Assembly: GCA_009869945.1 (NCBI GenBank) | Contig: WIXG01000115.1 | Coordinates: forward strand, 141,897-205,896 | DNA from: Mesaphorura yosii | Taxonomy: Eukaryota; Arthropoda; Collembola; Poduromorpha; Tullbergiidae | Direction: 5' to 3' | Length of the DNA: 64,000 bases | In this document: positions 1-16,600 of the stretch, piece after piece | Layout of the letters: each line of letters opens with the position of its first letter | Numbering within the stretch: the stretch's first letter is position 1 | Notes under the pieces: generated by a model | Told to the model about the DNA's origin: nothing | The model's input: the letters and a program-made list of their open reading frames with translations, nothing else | Databases searched by the model: none | Made by a program: the position numbers and the translations under genes

Positions 1-660
1 TTCTAAACTTTATTGTTTCCATTTCAATTTTAAACTTCCATTATTTTTCTACATCAAGTTGACATGTTCTTCATGATGTTCCAGGTTTTAACTGACGGAA
101 TTGTTTAAACAGATTTAAGATATGCTTCACTGCCAAGACTGTCATGTTCGTTGAAGTGAATGCGGTTAAGATCTTTGGAAGAATGAAAGAAACGGGAGGA
201 TGGGAGTTTGTCTTCTCAATTCCTGCAGATCGCGGGCCACAGTTCAAAGAACTGATTTCAATATCACTCCACTCGAGATTTCGCCCGAGATTACATCTCT
301 GCTCATATGAACACGATCCTTCGGATTTATTGCCTTTCTAATTCATTGGACAATAGCAAGAACGGCGGTGCAGCGCAAGCATGTTTTTGACCTTAACTGA
401 AACTGACATTTGTCCAGTCCATGCGAATATTCCGCGTCTCGGTTTTGGTTTTTGCATCGTTGCCAAAAAGAAAGAACTTTATTCGAAAGTCGTAAAAACT
501 TGTATGAAGGAGAAAGCCAATGAGGCAACTAATTTCTTATCCAACTCTTTAGCATTATTATTACGATTGTCATGAATGAATGAATATCGTCCCGACCAAC
601 TTCTTTTTAAGGGCGGACGCTGCTCGGCTGTCGACTCGATCCCTGTGCAGTAGCAGCCAT

Positions 661-688
661 GCCATTGCCATTGCCATTGCCATTGCCA
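661..688. repeat. Hexanucleotide microsatellite (gccatt)n
   Basis: Four perfect copies of gccatt followed by a partial copy, directly read. It falls in sequence with no gene call. Confidence 0.9.
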
Positions 689-3600
689 AGTTCAATATTA
701 TTTATATGCGCTATTCGCTGCCTGGCGTAGCGGGCCGGATTGTAAATTCTTGCGGTACATTTCACTCGTCCCGGCCGCGGCCCGAGGAATCTACCTCAAT
801 CATGTACGCTCAATCCCAGACACAGACTCCAGAAAGTCGCGCCAGTCACGGCATGTGGCATGATTACTATTGTTCTGTGAATGTGAATAAAACTAAAAAA
901 TCCTTCAGCCAAACCCTTTGTCTGTTCTGTACTGTATGGGTTTGACGATTGGTTTGTCCTTACTTGACGCTAGCTGAGTACTGACTGCAGCACCGTAACC
1001 GATTTTCGGATTTCTTTTCTGAATGAAGTAGTAGACACAAACTACAAACTGTAAATGAGAATCGGTGCAGTAAAAAGTTGTACGACTCATAAAAACTCTT
1101 TTTTGTGAAAATGCCTCCTCGTCTGCAACTGCACCTGACATCACCCAAATTGAAATCATACGAGCGATAACGGAGCCAGAGTCATGATGAACTGAGTGCA
1201 CAACGCTTTGAGGAATGGGCGATGCGAAGGTTCTAGTCTCTTGTCGTTCCGACTCCGACACGAGTGCCATTAAAGAAGACATTCATTTGCCTGTCGTCTA
1301 TTCTTCGTCTTTCTTTCCGCTGAAAGAAGTGCCATCATTTCTCGTTGCGCGTCGTGCATGTGAGAGAACGCAGGAAGTCAAGCCAAGATTTTCGCAAGGG
1401 AAAGTCACTCTAGAAGAGTCCAGACTCTCAGTCCCAAGACGCAGGACACTCATAATTGAATCTTATTGCTATAAATTATTCAAGTAGTCGAACATTGAGC
1501 TTAAATGAAGATTGAATTGAAGAAGGTTGAGGTTAGCCCTGAATATTGCAAACATAATTATGTAAATTGACTCTTGGTTACATTAAACCTGAACGCTTGT
1601 ATCGTCTTGCATGTTTCCCTTCGGAGTTCTTGACTGTGATGTTTGCTTGCTCTTGTCTTATTCTTAAACTTGTATCGTAAAATGAGCCGCCTGTGCATGC
1701 GCCTTGTCGAATTACAGCATTATAATGCAGTGGCACAAAGAGAAATCAATGTGCAAAAGTTTCGAGCACTGGCTCGTAATAAATGCTATTAAGCCCGCGA
1801 TCGCCGTGATTTGTGGGGTATCATATCGAGAGCGGAGGAAGGAAAGAGGAAATGGACGCAGAAAGTTCTCCGTTTCCATTTCCGTGACAAGCGAGTTCCC
1901 GAAACCGATACTCACATGATGCGAACTTTGTGTTCAGATTCATTTGCTGCTACTGCAACTTCAGTTACATAACAAGCACAACTTTCTGTTTTTCTTTGGT
2001 GCACAACAAGTATGTGGAGCTGGACTCGAACGTGGATTAATTGCTGATTCTCGTTCTCACTAATTCAAAGTAGAAACAAATCTCTTGCTCTGCTTTGTCC
2101 GGCCTTTCGTTGTGAAGTGAAATTCCAAAATTAGCAAATGAAATGGCAGAAACGGCGAGTGAAAATGCAACAAGTAAACGAAAACGAACAAGAGGAAGTT
2201 CAACAAGCGAGCCAGACGAGTTCTCAGTCATGTCGGCAAAACCTTTCAAGTCTCAACGCTTGAGAACTATGAGCGAGCATTTGTAAAATATGACGCACTT
2301 TACAACAATTCTAAAACTATTACGAATATTGGCGCACATAAATATGAGACACCGGCCCGCCAAGTGCATGACACGAAGACGACGACAGGACCTGCAGGGT
2401 AATAATAATAAGCGTCTTGCCAAGTTTTCAAAATGTTGCGGAGCAAGACCGGCAGACTGGCTGATGTGGAATTGAGACATGAATGAATGTGTTCACGAAG
2501 ACGCAGACGGTGAGTACTACACTTAAAACAATTGCTACTTACAACTACGACGGACTGCGACGCGACTTGTCTTCTGCCTTAGTTTGCCGAAAAGTCTTTC
2601 TCGTTATCAATTACAAGTCACAACTGCGTTCTATTTTGCAGCGGAGCCTGGCCAGTCGACCATGCACGGGGAAGCAAAGGAAAGCACGCATCGTGATGCA
2701 AGAGAAGCCAGGAAGAAGAGAAAGTAAAGTAAAAGCCACATCAACGTCAACTGGCAAACAAAAGTGCAGTGTTCAAATATTTAGCCTTTTGTAACAAATG
2801 GATTAATGCTCAACCACTTGCTCGTCCACTCTTCTCTGCTCTGAGCGCACAAGATCAGAAAATGAAGGCTTCCGATTTAGATACTATTTGTCTACACACT
2901 ACACGAAATGATACTTGAATTAGAACGCTAACCCGAGCGCAATTTGATGTTATTGCCATTCAATCTTCCCTTCGCTCACTGAAAAAGTGAAAGACGTGAT
3001 GCAATGAATGCGAATGCGAATTTGTTGTCGATCAGTCGATCGAAAATGAAATACAGCGCACTTCATTGCTGCAATTTCCGAAAAGCGAAAACTGCAAGTT
3101 TGCTGGTTGATGACTTTGTGGGAGTTCGTTGTGATGTGGTTGTGGGAGATTGATGATTGTCAGCGAGACGATAGGCTAAGCTATTGTGAATTGACTCAAT
3201 GCGGTAATGCATCTTGTTTTGTGAATTCTCTCCCGTCAGCGTCGGCAGTCTGCATCCTGCATCACTTAATTCCGTCTGTATTTCGCAATGCCGTCTTCGT
3301 AAGTCTCAATATTTGATACAAAGCCATTGCTTTTGCCGTCATGAAGGAACAACATTATGAATTGCAGCGCTATGATCTTCCACCACTGCGTATCTGACAT
3401 ACAAAGCGACGGCGCGCAGCACAGCGCGGCGAAAGAAAGATGAATTCAGTTCACTTCCAGTTCTTTCTTTCCAGTTACTTCCACTTGGCTGAATTTCTTA
3501 GATTTAAGACAGAAGTTGGTCTAGCTCATTCGACTGGGATTTGGGACAGAAATGAAGAGAAGCACGCACGGCACGACGACGGCGAAGAGTCTGTGAGCGA

Positions 3601-4485
3601 GTTAATGTGCAGATTGTACGGCACGGAAGGCGTGACTCGCGACGCAAATACAAAGACAAAAGTGAAAGAAAGAAGAAAGTAAAGAAAGATCTTAAGGAAT
3701 ATTTATATATTGCACAGTTTAGATTTAATTTATGCATATTTTTTTGCCTGCTGTGTCTAGCGACAGCGAGTCTATCTAGTTGGTAGCTGTACGAAAGAAA
3801 GTTTATCCTTCTACCTCAAGCGAATCCATTTTTCTAGTAGTGCAGTGCCATAATTTCACAAGTTTGCATAACTTGGCCACGCGTTGGCTGGCTGGCGTGC
3901 AGCATGAAGGCGAGACGAGACTGCAGACAGACCGCAGAGAGATCATGATTCGTTACGGAAAAATTAGGAATCTGTGTGCACGCGATATAAATTGAAAAAT
4001 ATCCTCCAGCTATTGTGTACAAAAGTCCACAGCATCATGTTAAGTAAAATTCAATTTCTTCGTAGTCGTTTCTTGCGCAAGTAAAAGCTTTAAACTTTGC
4101 ACTGCACACGCAGTGATTTACGCTGTTATTCGCTCGTCGAGCAATTTCGTTAGGTTGATAAATTATGCGCTAACACCAACAGGAAATGTATGGCTGGCCA
4201 GGACGATACGCTTGTATGGACGAAGTTGGAGCATACAGTATGCCTGAATAGATTATAATTTGTAAACATCTTGAATCAAAGATGAGGTCGAGGTGAATGA
4301 AAACCGTGGAACCGTCGTAATTGAAGTGTCCTGTGTCCCCTTTTTGACGTACAACTGAAGTACGTAATTATACAGCCCGTGCTGACCCACCTCCTTGAAG
4401 TGACCCAGCCTGGCCAATTTGTCATTCTCAATCAACTTCAAATTAGAAATGTCCACATGACACTTGAACATAATCGATGCTGGAC

Positions 4486-4698
4486 TCACCTGTATTTCCT
4501 GGCAGCAAGAGAGAAATCAATTTTGTCTCTGCTCGTGCTCACGCTTGCTCTGGTGGGCGACTCCTTTCTGCTGTTAATTAAAGCAGAAATCTCATCACTG
4601 GCGGTGGACGCCGGCCCTGTCGTATCGTCGTGCCCGATGGAGAGCGGGTTCAAATGCTGCAACTCTGAAGGTTTCTCATGGCTCGGATCCTGAGACAT
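4486..4698 (-). CDS. Doubtful 5' coding exon, unknown product
   Basis: A 70-codon open frame begins with ATG and has A at position -3. Its composition is rich in Ser, Thr, Asp and Glu, which looks more like protein than like the neighbouring random frames. It ends against a good donor (AG then GTGAGT at about 4488), so it could be the first exon of a spliced gene. I could not find a convincing next exon. An open frame at 4253-4489 on the same strand is in a different frame and does not join simply. No family recognised. Confidence 0.22.
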   Translation of the reverse strand: MSQDPSHEKPSELQHLNPLSIGHDDTTGPASTASDEISALINSRKESPTRASVSTSRDKIDFSLAARKYR

Positions 4699-5764
4699 AA
4701 TTCAACACGAATCCGAATCTGAATATTGGCTACATTTTCTCAAGTCGGAGGCGTTGAGATGTTCGCATTTGCGTGAGATTTCACACGTCTTCGATCAGTT
4801 CACGCAAGTTTCAGACACTCAGCTGGCCAATGCACAGCAAGACAATGCGAAATAGCGAAATGGTCACAAATCAAGGTACAATTCAATGGAGCAGCAGGCC
4901 AACAAGGTTCTTTTAGATTTCGTAATTACAGGTTTGCACGATAATTGCACAGCTTCTGTACGCGTACATACAGTTACGTCTTCTTTTGCACAAACAATCC
5001 TCAAAAACGTGAAACAACGTGTAGCGCGCGCTTGGACTGCGAAATTCCAGCACAAACTCGTGCTCTTGCTTCCGCGTGAGCAAGAAGACGGAGCGAAAGT
5101 AAAATCAGAGCTCAAGATCTCCAAACAAGTTTGTTTTCCCTCGTTTTACTGTTACTGCTCACCGCTTTCTCTGCATGCCAGCTGCAAGTCTAAGCGTAGT
5201 TTCGCTTATGGAGAGCAACGTGCGTGTTTCGGCTCGAGAGCTTGGTGCTTTGGCGTCAGTATTGTTTCGGTTTCAGGCTCGCACTGCCTTCTCATGATCA
5301 TGGACTCCGGCCTGAGTGCACACAATGCAATAAGAAAGGGTGACAAAACTTTCAACTTACTTTCTCCTGGCAGTTTGTGTGGTTTAGTTTTCCAATAGTA
5401 TTTTAGCGCTGCAAGACTTGAAAAGTACTGCGTCGCGTCTTGTCGCGTGTCGCCATTTCACTGGTGAGTCTCCCCACTGGTTTCCAAGCCCAAATCCCAG
5501 TTGGCAATTATGAGCGTCGTATACGTCAACACGCCAATGCAATGGTCCTTTTGCAGTTCAAAATGTTTTTGATCGTTAAGTGCTCAGCATGAATGTGACA
5601 TGAGAAAAAGTATTGAAGCGTGGCCGGGCGAGAAAATGATGTGTTAAAAGAACCATATGCCATATGTCGATTAATTGAAAATGAATAAATCGTCAAAATT
5701 GTTCTGATATTATAAGAATGCAATGTGAATTCTTCTTGGATGGTTTGCACTGTACAAAAAGTTG

Positions 5765-5770
5765 TTTATT
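5765..5770 (-). terminator. Candidate poly(A) signal for MCM6
   Basis: TTTATT on the plus strand is AATAAA on the minus strand, about 125 bp beyond the MCM6 stop codon. Confidence 0.45.
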
Positions 5771-5894
5771 TAAAAAACTTGACCTTTAGCAGAAAATGGC
5801 TGATCAATGTCATCAAAGTGGTTCAAGAGTCATACATAAAAATGAAATACAGGTATTCTATCAGAAATACAGTCAAAATTGAAAAAGTGTACAT

Positions 5895-9387
<3,493 letters not shown>

Positions 9388-10600
9388 TTCTTACACGATT
9401 ACGATGAACGACTTGACCAAAGAATTCCAATAGAGCACGACCTAAGTACGAACTTTAAAATAAAAGAGGTTGTTAAATTCTGCTTAGATAGATACACATT
9501 TCGTAATTCAATTCTATCAATAAATAAAGCAAAAGCACGACCACGAAAGTCCAGTTTCTAAACAGCGAAACTTGCGGATTTGCGGCACAAAAGGTTTGCA
9601 CTTACGCACACTCGAAGTTCCAAGTTTCTGCTCTTTCCACCGATACCGATGTTTCAAACCTGGATATCGGAGAAGGGTTTAATGGGTTTAACCACTGATG
9701 CAATCACCACACCAGTTAAAGAAAGACTCTCAGTAGATGCGTGTTTATGAACTCGACTTGACACAATGCACAAGACAAAGAGTGCTTCCCGGCATTGCAC
9801 CTTAAAAGTAGTTCCCGGTTGTATTTGGTGAGCATGCGAGGTTTTGAGGACTCACGTAGTCAAAGACCAAAACAAAGATGTGCACGAATTCATGATGACG
9901 AGATGACGCTGAGTGGTTCTCTGCTAAAGTTCTTAGCAGAATGACAGTTCTTGCCTGGTCAACAGCAGAAGACTGGTAGCCTGCAAAAAAAGTTACGAAA
10001 AATGAGTGGGAAAAGAATTTGGCTGGGATGACGTGCAATTGCTGGCAGAACACATGAAACTCGTCTCAATAAAAGTGAAAGCAAGTGAACGACCTGGTCC
10101 GCTGGCCTAAGCCCGACTGGATTTCATGCAAAGCACAGTTAAAATTCGTAACAATACCAAAAATGGATCGAACAATTTCTCCAATTACCTGTAACTGTAA
10201 GAGTTGAATACGGTAAATTCGTAATTTATTTACCGGCATCAAGCCCAGTGGCAAGCCGCACGCATAAAGAAGAGGCAGGACCGCCGTTAAATCATTCAGG
10301 TAAATGCCATTACAAGAAAGATTTCCAGGTAGTTCGTATGTGATATTGTTAGGTTCTCGGATATAAAGTACGTTTGTTTACATATTACACAGGCGCAGAT
10401 GATTCGAGTTTTGGAATTTTTGAGGAATGCGAACCAAGAGCCACGCGCTGAGAGTGTATGATTGACAAGAACATCAAGGCCTACGATTTTCCCAACTAGA
10501 TTGTAGACGCAGATCATTGATGAGCCAAGTCCTAACCCTAAGCCTATTATTAATTTATCATACCAGGACACACCGCTCCTCACCGGTCTCAAAGAGAAAG
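9388..10600. other. Shared upstream region of MCM6 and PDIA5-like genes
   Basis: This holds the two head-to-head promoters and 5' untranslated regions. No TATA box or other clear core element was recognised, and no coding frame here is convincing. Confidence 0.5.
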
Positions 10601-13600
10601 ATGGAGCATGCCCCCAACGTGATGAACCGGACAAAGACAAGTTTTCGAACCCCGTCACTAAATTCAATGATTATAATTCTACTGCTCAGTGCACTATGCA
10701 TTACGCAGTTCAGTGAAGCCACTTCTAGTGTTAGTAATCGAAACGGTGGTACGAGAACAAGGAACAGTAAATCGAAGCTTGATGAGCTGGCTGACATCAA
10801 AGAATGGAAGAAACTTATCAAAACGAAAACTAATGTGCTCGTGCTGTTTATAAGTGAAGGAAGTGGAAGTAATAAGCGGTTTAGTGATACTACGACAATT
10901 CTAATCAAAGTTCTAGGGCAAGTAAATGATGCAGTTCGGGGAATCGGCACGGTGGCATTTGTTAATTGCGCAAGTTCAAGGTGAGTGATATCCCAAACCT
11001 TACTTGGAAATTGTGGCTATACGCTTTTCATAAATTATCCAACGTCTGTTTTTATGCATCACTCCATTTGCGAATTTCGCACTGCAGAGTAGCATCGGCA
11101 TGAGACAAGGAAATGGAAGTAAAGTCGCAAGCGCGTGTTATCCTTCAGGAATTTCTCCACGTCGCATCTCATGGAACTGAAACATGGAACTCGTGTTGTT
11201 TTCTAAAGCTTGATACCGATTTCTGTATTCGAGTCATTAATTTGTATTTCCCATAATAATTAAAGCAGATTCCATGCGATCTTTGTAATAATGATAGGTT
11301 TTGCGTTTTGCTCAGTACTCGAATTCGTACACGCCTGAATTCGCTGTACTCATTTTGAATTTGCTACAGCTAGTTTGCTTCGCTCGGATCTCGTCAGAAG
11401 TTCAGCTATGGGTGTGACGCAAAATTGACATGGATTCACCACTTGGCATTTGGCAATAATTCCGTGTGCTGCTCCTGAATCATGTTATTTTGTACTTCTT
11501 CGCCGTGAGCGTTTGCCGAGATAAATTCACTCCCGCATGTTTATTTACGGATACAATTTCACTTACTAACGCTTGATTTAGGAGGGAGTGAAATTGAGTT
11601 TCCTTAAATTGATTCATTTTCCGTGACTTCTGTCATACTGTCTTCTGTTTAGCCACAAGGGAAAGAGAATTTTCATGGAGAAGGCATAATGCATGCAGAC
11701 ATCACGCGTTTGATAATGTAGATTGAGATATAAGTGAACTGTAAAAATCAAACTGAAAGATCCACCTAGGAAATTTGAATCAATTTTGTTATAGTTGGAT
11801 TCCAGGAACATCCTGAGGCATCTAGAATCTTAATTTAATTTTTCTGAATGCTGCGCAAGCACTTTCTGACTCCTTTTGATTGAATGAACTTTGATCACGC
11901 AATTCAGAGTTCCAGAGATCAACTCGTTCGGATTGCATGCTAAGAAATATGTGCAGGGTAGGAAAATTGCCCGGGGAAGCCTAAAGCTAAAGCAAAACAT
12001 CGATGAAATATAAACTACTGTTTTTGTTCCTATTTCGCAGTGAAACGAAGAAATTATGCAAGAAGGTAAAAATCAGCGAGAACTCTGGTGCAATCATGAA
12101 GCATTATCACAACGGAGAATTCAACAAAGATTATGATCGAGCCGAGAAATTATCATCGTTAGTTAATTTTATGGAGGATCCGACTGGTGACTTGCCGTGG
12201 GAAGAAGATGAGAGTGCGTCACACGTACTTCATATTCCAGACATGCAGGTAAACTTGAAGCTTCACTTTATTTACACACGCCTTATAAGCTAAGCTTTGA
12301 AGTATAACGATTCGCTTCGATTGAACTTGATTCAAAAATTTGTTCTACGAGATAGTGAAATGTTTGCAACTTCAATAGCTTCATGGCATTTTGTTTTTAA
12401 AACCTAAGTAGGCCCAGTTAGGCCCTTTTGTTGACCTGTCGTATTCAGAGTTATGTTGCTGTTTATGTGCGAGTGATTTTATTAGCGAAATTTTCAGAAG
12501 AGAGCAAACACACAAGTAAATCAAGCTCTGCGTTTGTGATGGCGAAATTCTACCTTTGAGGTCATGTAGAAAGCGAATGCGCGACCGAAACGGCCTAGGG
12601 CATTGTTTCGGTTCATATTACGAGAAGAGACAGAATTTCTAAAGTGCTGATACATAAATTGAATAAATAACATCACAGAAGCAGAAGTCTAGAACTGATT
12701 TTACTGTTTTCCCGTTTTTCGCATTATGACATTTATTAATATGTAACTAAATACTAGCATAAGCAGAAATATGCATTCTGCATTCCACTCTTCTTTCGAA
12801 TGTGCATAGACCGAAAATTTAGAGAGCACTTAGCGGAGCGTTTATGGTTCTTGAACTAATTGAATTTGTTTATTTGCTCAATTTATTCCTCTCGTAGAAC
12901 GTAAAACGAAGCGATTATTAAGCGTGCAATATAAAATAGGCAAAGGATTAAATGTAAGTGCCACTGCATTTTCATAAACCGTGGCATTCTACTCCAGATA
13001 AATTCCAGCAGTGCGTCCTGTCCGATGGCTTGTCGAGCTTCTGGATACCCGATCGCCGACTAGTTTAATTGCAATCAACTTGTACAAATGTATGAGTTCA
13101 AAAAGTGAGTTAACCATCCGTGTACAAGTGGCCTCGCGTGAGTTAGACGAAATATAACTTTAACTAATGCGATTATTCAGACTTTTATGACCCTTATGGC
13201 TAAAGGTTGGTCCAATTATACAAGGACTGATTCAGTGGTTGTGTCAGATCGTCCTAAGTGTTCCGAAAAACTGCGTTTAAGCTTGCCGCTTGCTAAGATG
13301 CGTTTTGATTGTCCAACTGAAATCATAAATTCGTTCTGAACATTTTAGATCTGAAGCAAAACGTTGAAATGATGAATCGTTCGTTTGTTAAATTCTTCAG
13401 CCGGAATTTCACAAAGTGGGTGTCCATAAAATAGAATTGTCTGATGTCTGAATTTCTTTGACATTGACATCGCACCATGCACTTAATTAAACTAGTCTCA
13501 CAGTCTACTGAATCGCTGTCTTTTGATGCACTAATTGATAAAAATTGACCTACGTCATCCTGGCCCTTTGTTAAATGACGGCATGGCTGAGCGTAGCGTA

Positions 13601-16600
13601 GGCTGAGTTTCAGTTTCTGGGCTTTGGAGCTTCTTACGTTTCATTTCGCTTGCGCCGTTCCATGCCGTGGTTATAAATTTAATTTAAGTAATTAACTTAT
13701 GGAAGGAAAATTTACTCAGTCGCTTAGTCGCTCGCTCAGCTTGGTAAATGCTACCTTGACTTGGCTTCTCGTGTCAGAGTTCCAGATTTATTGTCTTCCC
13801 CTTGAGAATTGACCAGGATTCATGCAGCATGCTCTCTAAAGCTATTCATCGCATTCGCAAACCGGGGTTGCTCATGCTCACTTTTGCCGCTGCAAAATTG
13901 CACACTTTACTTCAAGAACGTATACATTATGCAATGAAGAATTACAACAAACTTACAAGCGCTTCTGCACTCGACGGGTGACTGGGTCGTTTGAAGTCGC
14001 GATGAGATGATGATGAGATCATTCTCAAAATGGGCTTCAAGGGTAAAGGATGTAATAACAATATAAATGCAATTTGCATTTTTATTATCTCGTCGTATCG
14101 CAGACGCTTTGTTTCTTGCAGCCTTCGCTCGTGAGTGCCCTTGCCCTTGTCTTGTTAAAGTCATGTTTAAGAAAGTGAAATCTGCTTTTATTAACCATAT
14201 TGTATCCGAATGACATATTTACATCATCAGTTAAATGGTGATGAATTGCTGTTTGCTATTCTTACTGCTTATTGCATATTGCTAGCACAGAAGTTGGCAG
14301 ATTGGCATAATTTGACATGACATGACGCATGACGCGTGGCTATTCTGTTATGATAACTAATGTGTAATAGCTGCAGGCTAGTCTCGACTTATTAAGTCAG
14401 AACGTAAATTTAGAACTGTTCAGATTCGGAATTCAGAATTAGGCTGCGGTAAGCGGTAGAGTAAAAAGACTCAAAAGATTGAAGGAAAGAAGCTCTTCGG
14501 GTACATTCGTCTCAATGTTTTAATTAATCACTTATGGTAGAAGAAATGTAGAAAATGTGGCTTGAATAAAGATGAAATTACTGTACAAGTAAACTACTTG
14601 AGGTCAGGCTCAGAATTACAATTTACATGATGGTACATTTTCCACCGCAGCATCCTTTCTTTCCCGAGGTGCTTGTTGTCTTCACTTCTTCCGTGCCATC
14701 TGAATATCCAATCACTGTCGTTGTTTCTGTTGTTGTCTTGCCCTGTGCATGGAATGCCATCAATGATTTATGAACTTTTGCAATATAAATTAAAAAAGTT
14801 TGGGAATTTCGGGGCCCGCGTCTGTCGTGGCTAATTTAATTTCGTACTTACGTTAACTGTCTTGGAGTTTGACGTCGTCTTCTTGTACGTAATCACTCGA
14901 TTCTCGTTAGCCATCGTGCCGGAACTGGGAATTCTGCGATTCTGTGATCCGGAAGTAAACTCAGAAAGAGTGCAATGCAAAACTGAATGAATACTGAACT
15001 GAATAAGATTCAAATGCCAACTGTTTGCCTGTTTTGATCATTCATGCGTGCCAAAGATAAGATCGGATCTCTCCTATTTTTCTAGGTACTTCACTCATTG
15101 CAGAATGCAGATTGTGGTAAACAAATACCATCACATCACATTTGCGACGCGTAGTCGCGTTGCTATTTCTGACAGAGTCATACGCCAAAGCCAAGCAAAT
15201 AAGTGTTTATCGCTGCTAGAAGCTTAGAGCAAGACATGATCTCACATCTCAACATCGTGTCCTGCCCATGTTCACGTTCATGACTTTAACCTTACCTTTC
15301 AGTAGTGTAGTCATTCATTGTACATTCTCGGTGATTTGTGTTTGTTTTTATAATGTGCAAATACCTGTGAGATAGCCGACTGTATGTCCATATTACACGT
15401 GCGTATGGCTGTATAGAGAATTAATATGCCAAGCCGCCAAGTGTAATAAAAACGAAGGTGAGGTGGTGGTACCTATGCGAATGCGAATATGAACAATTGT
15501 TACATTGTAGCACTAAAACAAGGAAATAGCCATATTTGTCATACTGAATTATGCAAAGGCGAGTGGGCCGGGGCGAGGGTCTGACTCGTCTGACCTGGCC
15601 CGAATACGCTTGCTGGAATGGAATGATGTGACGCAACACTAAATCTCTGAAACACAAAAATATTCAATTAGATATCAAATTGATTTCGCAGCTCGGGCCG
15701 TCGCCGGGCTAACCACGGAATTAAAATAGGGAAAATCTTACATTGGTGTACACATTCGACTTGTACTGAGTTTCGACGCTGGTTTCAGCGTTTGCGTCGA
15801 TTCTTGCAACGTTAAGTCTTAATTGTGCCAATAAGACGCGTTATTAATTTCATACACTCATTAAAATGCGCAAAGTGCTTTTAATATCACTTTAATTAAC
15901 ACCATCGTGTTGGAAATACTGGAAATTTCTGCCGTGCGCAGAAGTTAATTGCCAAGATCATTTCATTATCATTCATCCTTTATTGCTTTAAGATGAGGCA
16001 AGCGAAACCTCAAGTATCTGCCATCGAACTCGGCTCTCAAATTTCGAATATGACCCGTAGTAATGATGCTGCGTATTCATTTACAACTCTCATTACTCCT
16101 TTGCTTTTGCTAAGCCTGAATTTTGAATCATTCGTGCATAATTACGACCCACACAGAAAATCTTCTTTGCACCAAAATAGTGAGTAATGTTGAATCATTT
16201 ATTATGAACTAAATACCAGGAAAGAGGCAGGGCTGTGGTATATTTTGCTATTTGCTCTTTGTCTATGCACAATAATATGCTAATAAAATATATTCTCGAA
16301 ACTCTATTCTACAGCGAGAGCTTTGGCCGTGGCAAATTCTTTAGTGAAACCCAAGCAAATATGCCGAGTCTAAAATGGGTCATGCATGCGTGTATTTGTG
16401 TTGTGGCCAAACTGACTTCTAAACTTCTAACGACTTTGTTCGTTGCCAATGCGCTGCTGCAGTTACATTCGACTACTCACATGTGACATGTTCTCGTTAG
16501 TATCATCTTCCTCATTGCCTTAATTTCTCCAAGTCCGAGTTTCATGCAAGCTGCATGCATTGAGCTTGAATTCGTATTTATATTATGCTTAACCAGATAA

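Larger units (their letters stand above)
1..5894. other. Intergenic stretch with no convincing gene
   Basis: No open frame here resembles a known family, and the frames are short and of mixed composition. It contains a hexanucleotide microsatellite near 661 and one doubtful minus-strand exon near 4.5 kb, both listed separately. The right end presumably includes the 3' untranslated region of MCM6. Confidence 0.5.

Noticed and set aside
580-945. 121-codon plus-strand frame containing Ala-Ile repeats
   Set aside because: The repeat comes from translating the gccatt microsatellite; the rest has no protein-like features.
905-1282. 125-codon minus-strand frame
   Set aside because: Mixed composition, no domain, no splice context; treated as chance.
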